64,000 nt of DNA from Actinophytocola sp044466355 (GCF_044466355.1 NZ_JBITMQ010000001.1:620001-684000), one strand, 5' to 3'; counted from the first letter of the stretch, positions 8,864-18,167 are shown. The notes: a model not told the origin generated them from the letters alone. Numbers and translations are program-made.

Positions 8864-8919
8864 GCATTGTGTAGGAAGTCGACACATCCTGCGCTCACCT
8901 TGTGGACCTCCCGGCCATG

Positions 8920-8947
8920 TTGCTCCGAGCGGCGCAGTCTCTAGGGT
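8920..8947 (+). promoter_or_regulatory. promoter of the liv operon
   Basis: TTGCTC at 8920..8925, a 16-base spacer and TAGGGT at 8942..8947, seven bases before the GTG at 8955. This fits a sigma-70-like promoter giving a leaderless transcript. Confidence 0.5.
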
Positions 8948-8954
8948 CTTCCGG

Positions 8955-9713
8955 GTGACAGACGCCACACCGTTGTTGCGTACTGAGGGACTCGTTCGCG
9001 AGTTCAGCGGCTTCACCGCCGTGAACGGCGTCGACCTGGAGGTCGCCGCGGGAACCGTGCACGCGCTCGTCGGGCCGAACGGCGCGGGCAAGACCACCCT
9101 GTTCAACCTGCTCACCGGGTTCCTCAAGCCGACCGGTGGGCGGATCGAGCTGGACGGCCACGACGTGACCGGGTTGCGGCCGGAGCAGATCGCGCAGCGC
9201 GGGGTCGCCAGGTCGTTCCAGATCACGAGCCTGTTCGAGGAGTTGACGCTCGTCGAGCACGTCGAGCTGGCACTGCAGGGCCGCGACGGCCGCGGCTACC
9301 GCTTCTGGCGTTCCGACAAGGCGTTGCGCCGCTACCGCGCGGAGACCGACGACCTCCTCGAACAGGTCGGGCTCACCGCGCACGCGCACAAACCGGCGGG
9401 CAGCCTCGCCTACGGCCAGAAGCGGGCGCTCGAACTGGCGCTGGCGCTCGCGCTGTCGCCTCGGCTGCTGCTGCTCGACGAGCCGACCGCCGGCATGGGC
9501 GTGGAGGACGTGGCCCGCACGGTCGAGCTGATCCGGCGCGTGCGTGCGGACCGCACGATCGTGTTGGTGGAGCACAACATGAAGGTCGTCGGCGACCTCA
9601 CCGACCGCGTCACGGTGCTGCAGTTCGGCAAGGTCCTCGCCGAAGGACCGTACGAGGAAGTCCGCAACGACCCCCGTGTGATCACCGCCTACCTGGGGGA
9701 GAACGTTGCTTAG
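8955..9713 (+). CDS. livG: Liv-type ABC transporter ATPase (LivG)
   Basis: A 252-residue ATPase of the hydrophobic-amino-acid-type ABC importers. Walker A is GPNGAGKTT, the signature is degenerate (LAYGQKR instead of LSGGQ, normal for LivG), Walker B is LLLLDEPTAGM, and the H-loop is VLVEHNM. It would hydrolyse ATP to drive uptake with LivF, LivH and LivM. The GTG at 8955 is chosen from the leaderless -10; the longer frame crosses the promoter. It overlaps livF by eight bases. Gene order G-F-K-H-M is less common than K-H-M-G-F. Confidence 0.9.
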   Translation: MTDATPLLRTEGLVREFSGFTAVNGVDLEVAAGTVHALVGPNGAGKTTLFNLLTGFLKPTGGRIELDGHDVTGLRPEQIAQRGVARSFQITSLFEELTLVEHVELALQGRDGRGYRFWRSDKALRRYRAETDDLLEQVGLTAHAHKPAGSLAYGQKRALELALALALSPRLLLLDEPTAGMGVEDVARTVELIRRVRADRTIVLVEHNMKVVGDLTDRVTVLQFGKVLAEGPYEEVRNDPRVITAYLGENVA

Positions 9714-10398
9714 CATCCACGGACTCACCGCAGGCTACGGCGAAGCCCAGGTCCTGCAAGGGGTTTCCCTCGACGTGGGGGAGGGCGAGGTCGTCACCCT
9801 CGTCGGTCGCAACGGGGCGGGCAAGACGACGCTCCTGCGCTGCCTCATGGGACTGCACAAACCCACCTCCGGTCACATCGAACTGGACGGCCGCGACATC
9901 ACCAGGGTGCCCGCGCACAAGCGGTGCGCCCTCGGCCTCGGCTACGTGCCCGACGACCGCGGCATCTACTCGAGCCTCACCGTCGAGGAGAACCTGACGC
10001 TGCCGCCGAAGGTCGGGCCGGACGCCTGGTCGCTGGCGCAGGTCTACGACACGTTCCCCGTCCTCGCCGAACGCAGGAAGCAGGCGGGCACGCACCTGTC
10101 CGGCGGTGAGCAGCAGATGCTGTCCGTCGCACGGGTACTGCGCATGGGCGCCCGGCTCCTGCTCGCGGACGAGCCGACGGAAGGACTGGCACCGCTGCTG
10201 GTGCAACAGATCGGCGAGATCATCCGCACGGTCAAGGCACACGGTGTGACCGTGCTGCTGATCGAGCAGAACATCCACTTCGCGGCCACTGTGGCCGACC
10301 GTCATCACCTCATCGCGCAGGGCCGCGTCGTCGAGTCGCTCGACAACGCGGAGGTAGCGCGACGCGAGCACGAGCTGCTCGAGTACCTCGGCATCTGA
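9706..10398 (+). CDS. livF: Liv-type ABC transporter ATPase (LivF)
   Basis: A 230-residue partner ATPase: Walker A GRNGAGKTT, signature LSGGEQQ, Walker B LLLADEPTEGL, H-loop IEQNI. LivF proteins pair with LivG on branched-chain amino acid, urea, amide and short-acid importers. It starts at a TTG (9706) with GGGGGA six bases upstream, inside the end of livG, so translation is probably coupled. Two ATPases, two permeases and a binding protein are all present, so the transporter is complete. Confidence 0.9.
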   Translation: MLSIHGLTAGYGEAQVLQGVSLDVGEGEVVTLVGRNGAGKTTLLRCLMGLHKPTSGHIELDGRDITRVPAHKRCALGLGYVPDDRGIYSSLTVEENLTLPPKVGPDAWSLAQVYDTFPVLAERRKQAGTHLSGGEQQMLSVARVLRMGARLLLADEPTEGLAPLLVQQIGEIIRTVKAHGVTVLLIEQNIHFAATVADRHHLIAQGRVVESLDNAEVARREHELLEYLGI

Positions 10399-10415
10399 AC
10401 AAAGGAGAAGTGTCA

Positions 10416-11657
10416 ATGGCGACCAGGCTCAAGGCGGCGGCGACGGTGGTCGCGGTCGGTGCGATGGTCGCCGCCTGCGGCGGCGGCCCGCAGAGCGGCG
10501 GCGGCAAGATCAGCGGGGACGCGATCAAGCTCGGCGTCATCACCGACCTGTCCGGCGTCTACTCCGAACTGGCCGGGGAGAACGCCGCCGAGGCGGTGCG
10601 GATGGCGGTGGACGACTTCAAGGCGCGGCACTCCGACGACGCCGTGACCCAGAACATCGAGGTCAGCCAGGCCGACCACCAGAACAAGCCGGAGATCGCG
10701 AACACCGCGGCCCGCGAGATGTACGACCGGGACGGCGTCGACGCGATCTTCGACGTGCCCACGTCGTCGGCCGCGCTCGCGATCGCCACGGTCGCGGGGC
10801 AGCAGAAGAAGATGTACTTCAACATCGGTGCCGCCACCACCGAGCTGACCGGCGCGCAGTGCAACGCCTACACGTACCACTACGCGTACGACACCTACAT
10901 GCTGGCGCACGGCACCGGCACGACGGTGACCGAGCAGGGCGCGAAGAACTGGTACATCATCTACCCGGACTACGCGTTCGGGCAGGACATGAACAAGAGC
11001 TTCACCGAGGCCATCGAGGGCGCTGGCGGCAAGGTCGGCGTCGCGGACCCGACCCCGTTCCCCAACGACAACTTCTCGACGTTCATGACGAAGGCGCCCG
11101 GCCTCAATCCGAAGCCGGACGTGCTCGGCGTCATGCAGGCAGGCGGTGACCTCGTCAACGTCGTCAAGCAGTACAACGAGTTCGGCCTCAAGGACAAGGG
11201 CGTCGGCCTCGCGGTGGGCCTGATGTTCGACACCGACATCGCGTCGATCGGCGTGGAGTCGCTCGCCGGCACGCTGTACACGACGGCGTGGTTCTGGAAC
11301 ATGGACGCCAAGAGCCGCGAGTGGGCGGACAAGTTCAAGGAGCGCACCGGCAAGCGGCCGACGTTCGACCACGCCGCGAACTACTCGGCCGCCACGCAGT
11401 ACCTGGAGGCCGTGCAGCGCGCGGGCACCGACGACGCGGACGCCGTGCGCGAGGAGCTGGACGGGACCGAGTTCGAGGACTTCTTCGCCCGCAACGGCAA
11501 GTTCCGCGCCGAGGACCACCGCGTCGTGCACGACTCCTACCTCGTGAAGGTGAAGGAGCCGGACCAGGTGAAGGAGGACTTCGACTTCACCGAGATGGTC
11601 AAGACGATCCCCGCGGACGAGGCGTTCCGCGAGCCGACCGGCTGCGACATGGGCTGA
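10416..11657 (+). CDS. Liv-type ABC substrate-binding lipoprotein
   Basis: A 413-residue periplasmic-binding-protein type I receptor (LivK/UrtA/AmiC fold, Peripla_BP_6). The N-terminus carries a lipoprotein signal ending in the lipobox VAAC-G, so it would be tethered outside the membrane. The mature part opens with IKLGVITDLSGVYSELAG, the usual first strand and ligand loop, and GARNWYIIYPDYAFG-like sequence marks the second lobe (here GAKNWYIIYPDYAFG). The ligand cannot be read from sequence; amino acids, amides or short-chain acids are all known for the family. ATG 10416 is preferred over GTG 10410 because AAAGGAG lies at optimal distance. Confidence 0.85.
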   Translation: MATRLKAAATVVAVGAMVAACGGGPQSGGGKISGDAIKLGVITDLSGVYSELAGENAAEAVRMAVDDFKARHSDDAVTQNIEVSQADHQNKPEIANTAAREMYDRDGVDAIFDVPTSSAALAIATVAGQQKKMYFNIGAATTELTGAQCNAYTYHYAYDTYMLAHGTGTTVTEQGAKNWYIIYPDYAFGQDMNKSFTEAIEGAGGKVGVADPTPFPNDNFSTFMTKAPGLNPKPDVLGVMQAGGDLVNVVKQYNEFGLKDKGVGLAVGLMFDTDIASIGVESLAGTLYTTAWFWNMDAKSREWADKFKERTGKRPTFDHAANYSAATQYLEAVQRAGTDDADAVREELDGTEFEDFFARNGKFRAEDHRVVHDSYLVKVKEPDQVKEDFDFTEMVKTIPADEAFREPTGCDMG

Positions 11658-11661
11658 CCAC

Positions 11662-12540
11662 ATGGGCACTGAACTCGTCCAGCAGCTGTTCAACGGCCTC
11701 GTCAGCGGCAGCTTCTACGCGTTGCTCGCGCTCGGCCTGTCGGTGATCTTCGGCATGCTCGGCGTGGTCAACTTCGCGCACGGCGCGTTCTACATGCTCG
11801 GCGCGATCGGCGCGTTCGTGCTGCTGGACACCGTCGGGCTGTCGTGGTGGCTCGCGCTGCTCGTGGTGCCGGTCGTGCTCGGGCTCGTCGGCATGGTCCT
11901 CGAACGGCTGCTGGTCGCCAGGCTGGTGCGGCTCGACCCGCTGTACAACTTCCTGCTGACGTTCGGCATCGCGCTGATCCTGCAGGACGTGGTGCGGCTG
12001 CGGTACGGCGTGCAGTCGCAGCCGTACTCGCGGCCGGAGCTGCTGGACGGGTCCGTGAACCTCGGGTTGTTCGACTACCCGAAGTACCAGGTGTTCGTGC
12101 TCGTGTTCTCGATCGTGGTGTCGGTGCTGGTGTGGCTGGTGCTGACGAAGACGCGGGTCGGCGTGATCGTGCGGGCGTCGACCGAGCGGCCGGAGCTGAC
12201 CAGGGCACTGGGCATCGACGTGCGCAGGTGGGTCACCCCGGTCTTCGGGTTCGGCATCGCGCTGGCCGGGCTCGCCGGGGTGCTCGCCGCGCCGATGCGG
12301 GCGGTGAACTCCGGCATGGGCGCCGACCTCATCATCGTGATCTTCGCGGTGGTGGTCATCGGCGGGCTGGGCTCGGTGTTCGGGTCGGTCGCCGCCGGCT
12401 ACCTGGTCGGCATGCTGTCGGCGGTCGGCAACCTGTACATCCCGGCGTTCTCCCAGAGCCTCGTGTTCGTGCTGATGGCGTTGGTGCTGCTGCTGCGACC
12501 GGCGGGGTTGTTCGGTCGCGAGGAAGGCGTGCGCGCATGA
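11662..12540 (+). CDS. livH: Liv-type ABC permease (LivH)
   Basis: A 292-residue integral membrane permease with about eight hydrophobic segments. LivH features are the opening FNGLVSGSFYALLALGLSVIFG, VVNFAHGAFYMLGA after it, and GLAGVLAAPM plus VIGGLGSVFGSVAAGYLVG, the region that contacts the ATPase. It forms a heterodimer with LivM. It begins four bases after the binding-protein stop and overlaps livM by four bases (ATGA). Confidence 0.9.
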   Translation: MGTELVQQLFNGLVSGSFYALLALGLSVIFGMLGVVNFAHGAFYMLGAIGAFVLLDTVGLSWWLALLVVPVVLGLVGMVLERLLVARLVRLDPLYNFLLTFGIALILQDVVRLRYGVQSQPYSRPELLDGSVNLGLFDYPKYQVFVLVFSIVVSVLVWLVLTKTRVGVIVRASTERPELTRALGIDVRRWVTPVFGFGIALAGLAGVLAAPMRAVNSGMGADLIIVIFAVVVIGGLGSVFGSVAAGYLVGMLSAVGNLYIPAFSQSLVFVLMALVLLLRPAGLFGREEGVRA

Positions 12541-13559
12541 TCATCTCCAGGTTGGCGGCGGGGCGTTCGCCGGTGGTGCGCCTGGCCCTCCTCGTGGTCG
12601 GGCTGGTGCTGGCGTTCGGGCTGCCGTGGATGATCTACCCGCCGGTGGCGCTGGACATCGCCGCGTGGGCCCTGTTCGCGGTGGCGCTGGACCTGCTGCT
12701 GGGCTACACGGGGTTGTTGTCGTTCGGCCACGCGGCGTTCTGGGGCTCGTCGGCGTACGCGACGGGCATCATCGCGATCGAGACCGGGCTGCCGTTCTAC
12801 GTCGCGGTGCTCGGCGGTGCGGTCGTGGCCGCGTTGATCGCGGTGCCGATCGCGCTGCTCTCCGTACGCCGCACGGGAATCTACTTCGCGATGGTGACGC
12901 TGGCGTTCGCGCAGCTGATCTACTTCGTCGCGAACCAGTGGCGCTCGGTCACCGGCGGGGAGAACGGTCTGCAGGGCATTCCCCGCGAGGCGTTCGGGTG
13001 GGACCTGGCCGATTCCTTCTACTTCTACTACGCGGCACTGCCGTTGCTGCTCGTCGGCCTGTTCGTGGCCTGGCGGGTGGTGTACTCACCGTTCGGCCGG
13101 GTGATGGTGGCGATCAGGGAGAACCCGGCGCGTGCCCGTGCTCTTGGTTACCCGGTGAACCGGTACAAGGTGCAGGTGTTCGTGATCTCCGCGTTCCTGG
13201 CGGGGATCGCGGGTGGTGTGTACGCGATCGGGCACGGGTTCGCGTCGCTGCAGGAGGTGTACTGGACGACGTCCGGCAAGGTCGTCGTGATGAACATCCT
13301 CGGCGGCATGGGCACGCTGTGGGGTCCCGTGCTCGGCGCGGGCATCATCGTGGTGCTGGAGGACTACCTGGCGACCGCGGGCATCGACGCGATCGGCGTG
13401 GTCACGGGCGCCATCTTCGTGATCACCGTGCTGGTGTTCCGGCGAGGCATCTGGGGCACGGCGCGGCACCTCCTCCGGTCCCGCAGGCGTCAGCCACCGG
13501 ACCCGGACCCCAGCCCGACGCCCGAGAAGCCGAAGACCACCACGAGCCCGGGCCGGTGA
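12537..13559 (+). CDS. livM: Liv-type ABC permease (LivM)
   Basis: A 340-residue membrane permease of the LivM family: LLLGYTGLLSFGHAAFWGSSAYATG is the family hallmark, and AIRENPARARALGYPVNRYKVQVFVISAFLAGIAGG is the cytoplasmic coupling region. The last 35 residues are charged and proline-rich (PDPDPSPTPEKPK), likely a disordered cytoplasmic tail. It starts at the ATG overlapping the livH stop. It ends 13 bases from the convergent yjfF gene; no hairpin is seen in that gap. Confidence 0.9.
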   Translation: MIISRLAAGRSPVVRLALLVVGLVLAFGLPWMIYPPVALDIAAWALFAVALDLLLGYTGLLSFGHAAFWGSSAYATGIIAIETGLPFYVAVLGGAVVAALIAVPIALLSVRRTGIYFAMVTLAFAQLIYFVANQWRSVTGGENGLQGIPREAFGWDLADSFYFYYAALPLLLVGLFVAWRVVYSPFGRVMVAIRENPARARALGYPVNRYKVQVFVISAFLAGIAGGVYAIGHGFASLQEVYWTTSGKVVVMNILGGMGTLWGPVLGAGIIVVLEDYLATAGIDAIGVVTGAIFVITVLVFRRGIWGTARHLLRSRRRQPPDPDPSPTPEKPKTTTSPGR

Positions 13560-13572
13560 CTGTGGCTCCGTT

Positions 13573-14580
13573 CTACGTCACCGGCTGACGGCGCACGATC
13601 ACCCTCTGCAGCGCGATGAACGCCAGCAGGAGCACACCGATCACGATCTTGGTCCACCACGACGACAACGTGCCCTCGAACGAGATCAGCGTCTGCACGG
13701 TCCCGAGCACGAGCACCCCGAACACCGACCCCACGACATACCCGACCCCACCCGCTAGCAACGTCCCGCCCACGACCACGGCGGCGATCGCGTCCAGTTC
13801 CAGGCCCACCGCGTGCAGGCTGTAGCCCGACAGCATGTAGAAGCTGAACAACAGCCCACCCAGCGCCGAGCAGAACCCGCTGATCACGTACACGCCGACC
13901 TTGACCCGCCCCGTGCGCAACCCCATGAGCGTCGCCGAGGACTCGCTGCCGCCCACCGCGTACACGGTCCTGCCGAAGCGGGTCAGGTGCAGCACGTACG
14001 CGGCCGCCGCCACCACGACCAGCGCGATCACCACGCTGTAGGTGATCGACACCTCGCCCATGGGGATGGACGCCGTCGCGATGTCGTAGAACCGCGCTTC
14101 CTTGATGGAGATCGACTCGACGCTGATCACGAAGCACAGGCCGCGGGCCAGGAACATGCCCGCGAGTGTCGCGATGAACGGCTGCACACCGAACCGGTGG
14201 ATCATCACGCCCATGCCGAGACCCAGCAGGGCGCCGGTGGCCAGCACGACGATGACCACCAGCCACGCGGGCCACCCGGCGCGCAGCGTGGCGGCCGCGA
14301 TCATCGTCGACAAGGCCACGACGGAACCCACCGACAGGTCGATGCCGCCGGTCAGGATCACGAACGTCATCCCGACGGCCACCACGATCAGGTGCGCGTT
14401 GTCGATGAACAGGTTCGCGACCACCTGCCCCGACGCGAACCCCTCGTAGCGGATCGAGCCCGCGCCGAAGGTCAGCACGAACACCACGAACGTCGCGATC
14501 ACCGGCAGGAACCGGGACGGCACCCGCGTGGTGACCGGCACGCGTTGCCGGGCAGGCGGAGCGAGCGGGGGCGCGGTCAT
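13573..14580 (-). CDS. yjfF: furanose-type ABC permease (YjfF)
   Basis: A 335-residue carbohydrate permease of the ribose/galactofuranose (CUT2) class with about nine membrane segments. ILTGGIDLSVGSVVALSTM and AIAAVVVGGTLLAGGVGYVVGSVFGVLVLGTV are the class signatures. In E. coli YjfF and YtfT form the galactofuranose permease pair with the YtfR ATPase and YtfQ binding protein; the same four genes occur here in order. The long frame to 15249 overlaps ytfT and is not native; the ATG at 14580 overlaps the ytfT stop by four bases. Because the operon faces an arabinofuranosidase gene, L-arabinofuranose or arabino-oligosaccharides are the more likely cargo. Confidence 0.88.
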   Translation of the reverse strand: MTAPPLAPPARQRVPVTTRVPSRFLPVIATFVVFVLTFGAGSIRYEGFASGQVVANLFIDNAHLIVVAVGMTFVILTGGIDLSVGSVVALSTMIAAATLRAGWPAWLVVIVVLATGALLGLGMGVMIHRFGVQPFIATLAGMFLARGLCFVISVESISIKEARFYDIATASIPMGEVSITYSVVIALVVVAAAAYVLHLTRFGRTVYAVGGSESSATLMGLRTGRVKVGVYVISGFCSALGGLLFSFYMLSGYSLHAVGLELDAIAAVVVGGTLLAGGVGYVVGSVFGVLVLGTVQTLISFEGTLSSWWTKIVIGVLLLAFIALQRVIVRRQPVT

Positions 14581-15551
14581 GCGGCACCTGCCTTCTGGGG
14601 GACCGGGACGCGGATCACGAGCTTCGGCGCCTGGAGCAGGCACACCACGATCACGACCGCCGCCTTGAACACGAGCGTCGTCTCCGGTGGCACGCCGATC
14701 GTGTACACGGTCGTGGTGAGCGTCTGGATCACGAGCGCGCCGACCAGCGTGCCGGTCAGCGAGTACCGGCCGCCCGCCAGCGACGTGCCGCCGATGACCA
14801 CGGCGAGGATCGCGTCCATCTCGATCCACAGCCCGGCGTTGTTGGCGTCGGCCGCGTTCACGTTCGACGCGATCATCAGCCCCGCGACGCACGAGCACAG
14901 CGCCGAGAAGACGTAGACGGTCCAGATGATCGTGCGGGACCGCACTCCGGCGAGCCTGCTGGCCTCCGGGTTCACGCCGACCGCCTCGATCAGCATGCCG
15001 AGCGCGGTCCGCCTGGTCATCAGCGCCACCCCGGCGAGCGCGGCGAGGCTGATGAGGATCGCGACCGGCAGCACCAGGAAACCGGCGCCGACCTGGCGGA
15101 ACACGTCGTTGTTGACGGTGACGATCTGGCCTTCGGTCATGAGCATCGCCATGCCGCGGCCCGCGGTCATCAGCACGAGCGTCGCGATGATCGGCTGGAT
15201 GCCGATGACCGAGACCAGGAAACCGTTCCACAGCCCCAGCACCGCGCACAGCCCGAGCGCGAGCGCCATCCCGCCGACCGCGTCACCGGTCGACGCGATG
15301 TGCGTGCACGTCACCGCGCCCGCGATCGCCGCGACCGCGCCGACGGACAGGTCGATGCCCCGCGTCGCGATCACCAGCGTCATGCCGAGCGCGATCAGCA
15401 GGGTCGGCGCGCCGTTGCGGAGGATGTCGACGAGGCTGCCGTACAGGTGCCCGTCCTGGAACCGCAACGCGAAGAACGACGGCGTGAACACGAGGTTCAG
15501 CAGCAACAGCGCCGCCAGCGCGATCAGCGGCCACAGCAGACTCTTCCTCAC
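14577..15551 (-). CDS. ytfT: furanose-type ABC permease (YtfT)
   Basis: A 324-residue CUT2 permease, partner of YjfF. It shows the class motif VIATRGIDLSVGAVAAIAG, the second conserved block MDAILAVVIGGTSLAGGRYSLTGTLVGALVIQTL and about nine hydrophobic helices. It overlaps both neighbours by four bases, a sign of coupled translation in the ytfQRT-yjfF operon. The pairing of two distinct permeases with one double ATPase is the pattern of the galactofuranose system rather than of RbsC-type homodimers. Confidence 0.88.
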   Translation of the reverse strand: MRKSLLWPLIALAALLLLNLVFTPSFFALRFQDGHLYGSLVDILRNGAPTLLIALGMTLVIATRGIDLSVGAVAAIAGAVTCTHIASTGDAVGGMALALGLCAVLGLWNGFLVSVIGIQPIIATLVLMTAGRGMAMLMTEGQIVTVNNDVFRQVGAGFLVLPVAILISLAALAGVALMTRRTALGMLIEAVGVNPEASRLAGVRSRTIIWTVYVFSALCSCVAGLMIASNVNAADANNAGLWIEMDAILAVVIGGTSLAGGRYSLTGTLVGALVIQTLTTTVYTIGVPPETTLVFKAAVVIVVCLLQAPKLVIRVPVPQKAGAA

Positions 15552-17065
15552 GCGGGCACCACCTTCTCGGCCTCGGCCGCGATGAGCGTGAGCACGTCGT
15601 CCACGGTGACCTCGGCGCCGGTCAGCTCACCGATCTTCTGCCGGTCCCGCAGCACGACCACCCGGTCGGACACCCGGACCACCTCCTCCAGTTCGGCGGA
15701 GATGAACACCACCGCCATGCCCTCGGCCGCGAGGTCGGCGACCACCTTCTGGATCTGGGCCTTCGCACCGACATCGATGCCGCGCGTCGGCTCGTCGAGG
15801 ATCAGCAGCTTCGGCCGCGTCACCAGCCACCGCGCCAGCAGCACCTTCTGCTGGTTGCCGCCCGACAGCGTGCCGACGATCGCGTCCGCGTTGGCGGGGC
15901 GGATGTCCAGCGCCTCGACGTACTTGTCGACCAGCTCGTCGGCCACGCGGCGGGACACCTGCCGCGCCCACCCGCGGGCCGCCTGCATGGCCAGGATCAG
16001 GTTGTCGCGCACGGTCAGGTCCGCGACCAGGCCCTCCGCCTTGCGGTCCTCGGACGTGAACGCGATGCCCTGGGCGATCGCCGACCGGGGGCCACGCAAC
16101 TTCAACGGTTTCCCGTCGAAGTACACCTGACCCGAGTCGGCCCGGTCCGCGCCGAACAGCAGCCGTGCCAGCTCGGTGCGGCCCGACCCGAGCAGCCCGG
16201 CCACACCGACGACCTCGCCGTGGTGCAGCTCCAGGTCGAACGGCGCGATCGACCCGGTGCGGCCGAGGTGCTCGGCACGCAACAGGGGAGTGGCGGACGG
16301 GACCCGGCGCTCGCTGCGCCGCTCCACCTCGTCGAGCACGGTCAGGTCGCGGCCGATCATGGCGCGCACCAGCTCGAGCCTGCCGACCTCGGCCGTCGCG
16401 TACTCGCCGACGACCGTCCCGTTGCGCAGCACCGTCATCCGGTCCGCGATCTCGTAGACCTGGTCGAGGAAGTGCGACACGAACAGGATCGCCACGCCCT
16501 CGTCCCGCAGCACCCGCACGATCCGGAACAGCTCCGCGACCTCACCCGCGTCCAGGCTGGACGTCGGCTCGTCGAGGATCAGCACCCGCGCGTCCACGGC
16601 GACCGCGCGCGCGATCGCCACGAGCTGCTGCACCGCGATCGGGTGCGACCCGAGCGCCGAGCCCGGGTCGATGTGCAAACCGATGCGGGACAACAACTCC
16701 CTGGCCTTCGCCCGCATGGCACGGCCGTCGATCGCACCGAACCGGCGCGGCTCCCGGCCCAGCAGGATGTTCTCCGCGACCGAGAGGTTCACGCACAGGT
16801 TCACCTCCTGGTACACGGTGCTGATCCCGGCGTCCTGTGCCTGCGCGGGCCCGTGGAAGGACACCGGGACGCCGGCGAGACGGATCTCGCCGGCGTCGAT
16901 GGCGTGCACCCCCGTGAGCGCCTTGATGAGGGTCGACTTCCCGGCCCCGTTCTCGCCGAGGAGCGCGTGCACCTCGCCGGGCAGGAGCCGGAAGTCGACC
17001 TCGTCCAGGGCTTTCACCCCGGGAAAGGTGACGGTGATGCCGTGCAGTTCAACCAGTGCTGACAT
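15548..17065 (-). CDS. ytfR: furanose-type ABC ATPase (YtfR), double domain
   Basis: A 505-residue fused ATPase of the CUT2 class. Domain 1 has Walker A GENGAGKST and Walker B LILDEPTSSLD; domain 2 has a degenerate Walker A (GLLGSGRTE) and an intact LSGGNQQKV signature and LLILDEPTRGIDVGAK. This asymmetric pattern is normal for RbsA/AraG/YtfR proteins. It energises the YtfT/YjfF permeases. It starts four bases after the ytfQ stop and overlaps ytfT. No unusual residues are seen. Confidence 0.92.
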   Translation of the reverse strand: MSALVELHGITVTFPGVKALDEVDFRLLPGEVHALLGENGAGKSTLIKALTGVHAIDAGEIRLAGVPVSFHGPAQAQDAGISTVYQEVNLCVNLSVAENILLGREPRRFGAIDGRAMRAKARELLSRIGLHIDPGSALGSHPIAVQQLVAIARAVAVDARVLILDEPTSSLDAGEVAELFRIVRVLRDEGVAILFVSHFLDQVYEIADRMTVLRNGTVVGEYATAEVGRLELVRAMIGRDLTVLDEVERRSERRVPSATPLLRAEHLGRTGSIAPFDLELHHGEVVGVAGLLGSGRTELARLLFGADRADSGQVYFDGKPLKLRGPRSAIAQGIAFTSEDRKAEGLVADLTVRDNLILAMQAARGWARQVSRRVADELVDKYVEALDIRPANADAIVGTLSGGNQQKVLLARWLVTRPKLLILDEPTRGIDVGAKAQIQKVVADLAAEGMAVVFISAELEEVVRVSDRVVVLRDRQKIGELTGAEVTVDDVLTLIAAEAEKVVPA

Positions 17066-17069
17066 GGCC

Positions 17070-18035
17070 TCAGTACTTGCGGTCCGGCAGCGCGGCCTTG
17101 GCCTGCTCCTGCGTGAACGTCGTCTCCTCGGTGACCACGCGCTGCGGCACCTCCTCGCCCGCGACGACCTTCTCCGCCAGGTCCATCAGCTGCGGTCCGA
17201 GCAGCGGGTTGCACTCGACGATGAAGTTGATCTCGCCGTTCGCGAGCGCGGTCATGCCGTCCTTCACCGCGTCCACGGTGATGATCTTGATGTCGGTGCC
17301 GGGCTTCTTGCCCGCCGCCTTGATCGCCTCGATGGCGCCGAGGCCCATGTCGTCGTTGTGTGCGTAGACGACGTCGATGTCGGGCTGCGACTTGAGGAAC
17401 GCCTCCATCACCTGCTTGCCGCCGGATCGGGTGAAGTCACCGGTCTGCGAGGCGACCACCTTGATGTCCGGGCGCGCCTTGATCTCGGCCTCGAAGCCCT
17501 CCTTGCGGTCGATCGCGGGCGCCGCACCGGTGGTGCCCTGCAACTCGACCACGTTCACCGGCCCGGTGGTGTTCTCCACCAGCCACTTGCCCGCCTTCTT
17601 GCCCTCCTCGATGAAGTCCGACCCGAGGAAGGTCTTGTAGAGCGAGGTGTCCTCCGAGTCGATGGCGCGGTCGGTGAGGATCACCGGGATCTTCGCCCGC
17701 TTCGCCTCCAGCAGGACGGTGTCCCACCCGGTCTCCACCACCGGGCTGAAGGCGATCACGTCCACCTTCTGCTGGATGTAGGACCGGATCGCCTTGATCT
17801 GGTTCTCCTGCTTCTGCTGCGCGTCGGAGAACTTCAGCTCGATCCCGGCCGACTTGGCCGACTCCTGGATCGACTTCGTGTTCGCCGTCCGCCACCCGCT
17901 CTCCGCGCCGACCTGGGCGAACCCCATGGTGATCGTGCCGTCGTTGCCGCCGCCCGCACCGCTGCCGCCGCTGCCGCACGCGGCCATCGCCGCCAGCAGG
18001 ACCGCGGTCAGCGCGGTCGTGATCGTCTTGCGCAC
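17070..18035 (-). CDS. ytfQ: furanose-type sugar-binding lipoprotein (YtfQ)
   Basis: A 321-residue type I periplasmic binding protein with a lipoprotein signal (lipobox AMAAC at about 16-20). The mature protein opens with TITMGFAQVGAESGWR, characteristic of YtfQ, and holds FSPVVETGWD, ILTDRAID and VYAHNDDMGLGAIEA, which line the sugar cleft. E. coli YtfQ binds D-galactofuranose; related receptors in other bacteria serve L-arabinose-containing ligands. It is the first gene of the operon; a palindrome at 18085..18098 lies about 50 bases upstream on the way to the divergent GH51 gene, implying repression by the local LacI protein. Confidence 0.88.
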   Translation of the reverse strand: MRKTITTALTAVLLAAMAACGSGGSGAGGGNDGTITMGFAQVGAESGWRTANTKSIQESAKSAGIELKFSDAQQKQENQIKAIRSYIQQKVDVIAFSPVVETGWDTVLLEAKRAKIPVILTDRAIDSEDTSLYKTFLGSDFIEEGKKAGKWLVENTTGPVNVVELQGTTGAAPAIDRKEGFEAEIKARPDIKVVASQTGDFTRSGGKQVMEAFLKSQPDIDVVYAHNDDMGLGAIEAIKAAGKKPGTDIKIITVDAVKDGMTALANGEINFIVECNPLLGPQLMDLAEKVVAGEEVPQRVVTEETTFTQEQAKAALPDRKY

Positions 18036-18084
18036 TGCACTTCCTCCGTTGGACCGTGCGTGACCCGTGTCACTGGGCCACTAG

Positions 18085-18098
18085 AGTGAACGCTCACA
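18085..18098. promoter_or_regulatory. LacI-type operator upstream of ytfQ
   Basis: The 14-mer AGTGAACGCTCACA is an inverted repeat (GTGA/TCAC) around a central CG, the layout of LacI-family operators. A TTGACG on the minus strand (18106..18111) may be the ytfQ -35, placing this site over the -10 region. It is related to the sites at 18165 and 23399. Confidence 0.6.
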
Positions 18099-18138
18099 GT
18101 CCGGACGTCAAGATGCTGTCCACAAGAAGTTGTCTTTG

Positions 18139-18167
18139 TTGACGATGGCGTGGAAACCGTCTTATGT
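18139..18167 (+). promoter_or_regulatory. promoter of the GH51-GH43 operon
   Basis: TTGACG at 18139..18144, a 17-base spacer and TTATGT at 18162..18167. The -10 overlaps the operator at 18165..18178, so a bound repressor would block polymerase. Confidence 0.6.
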
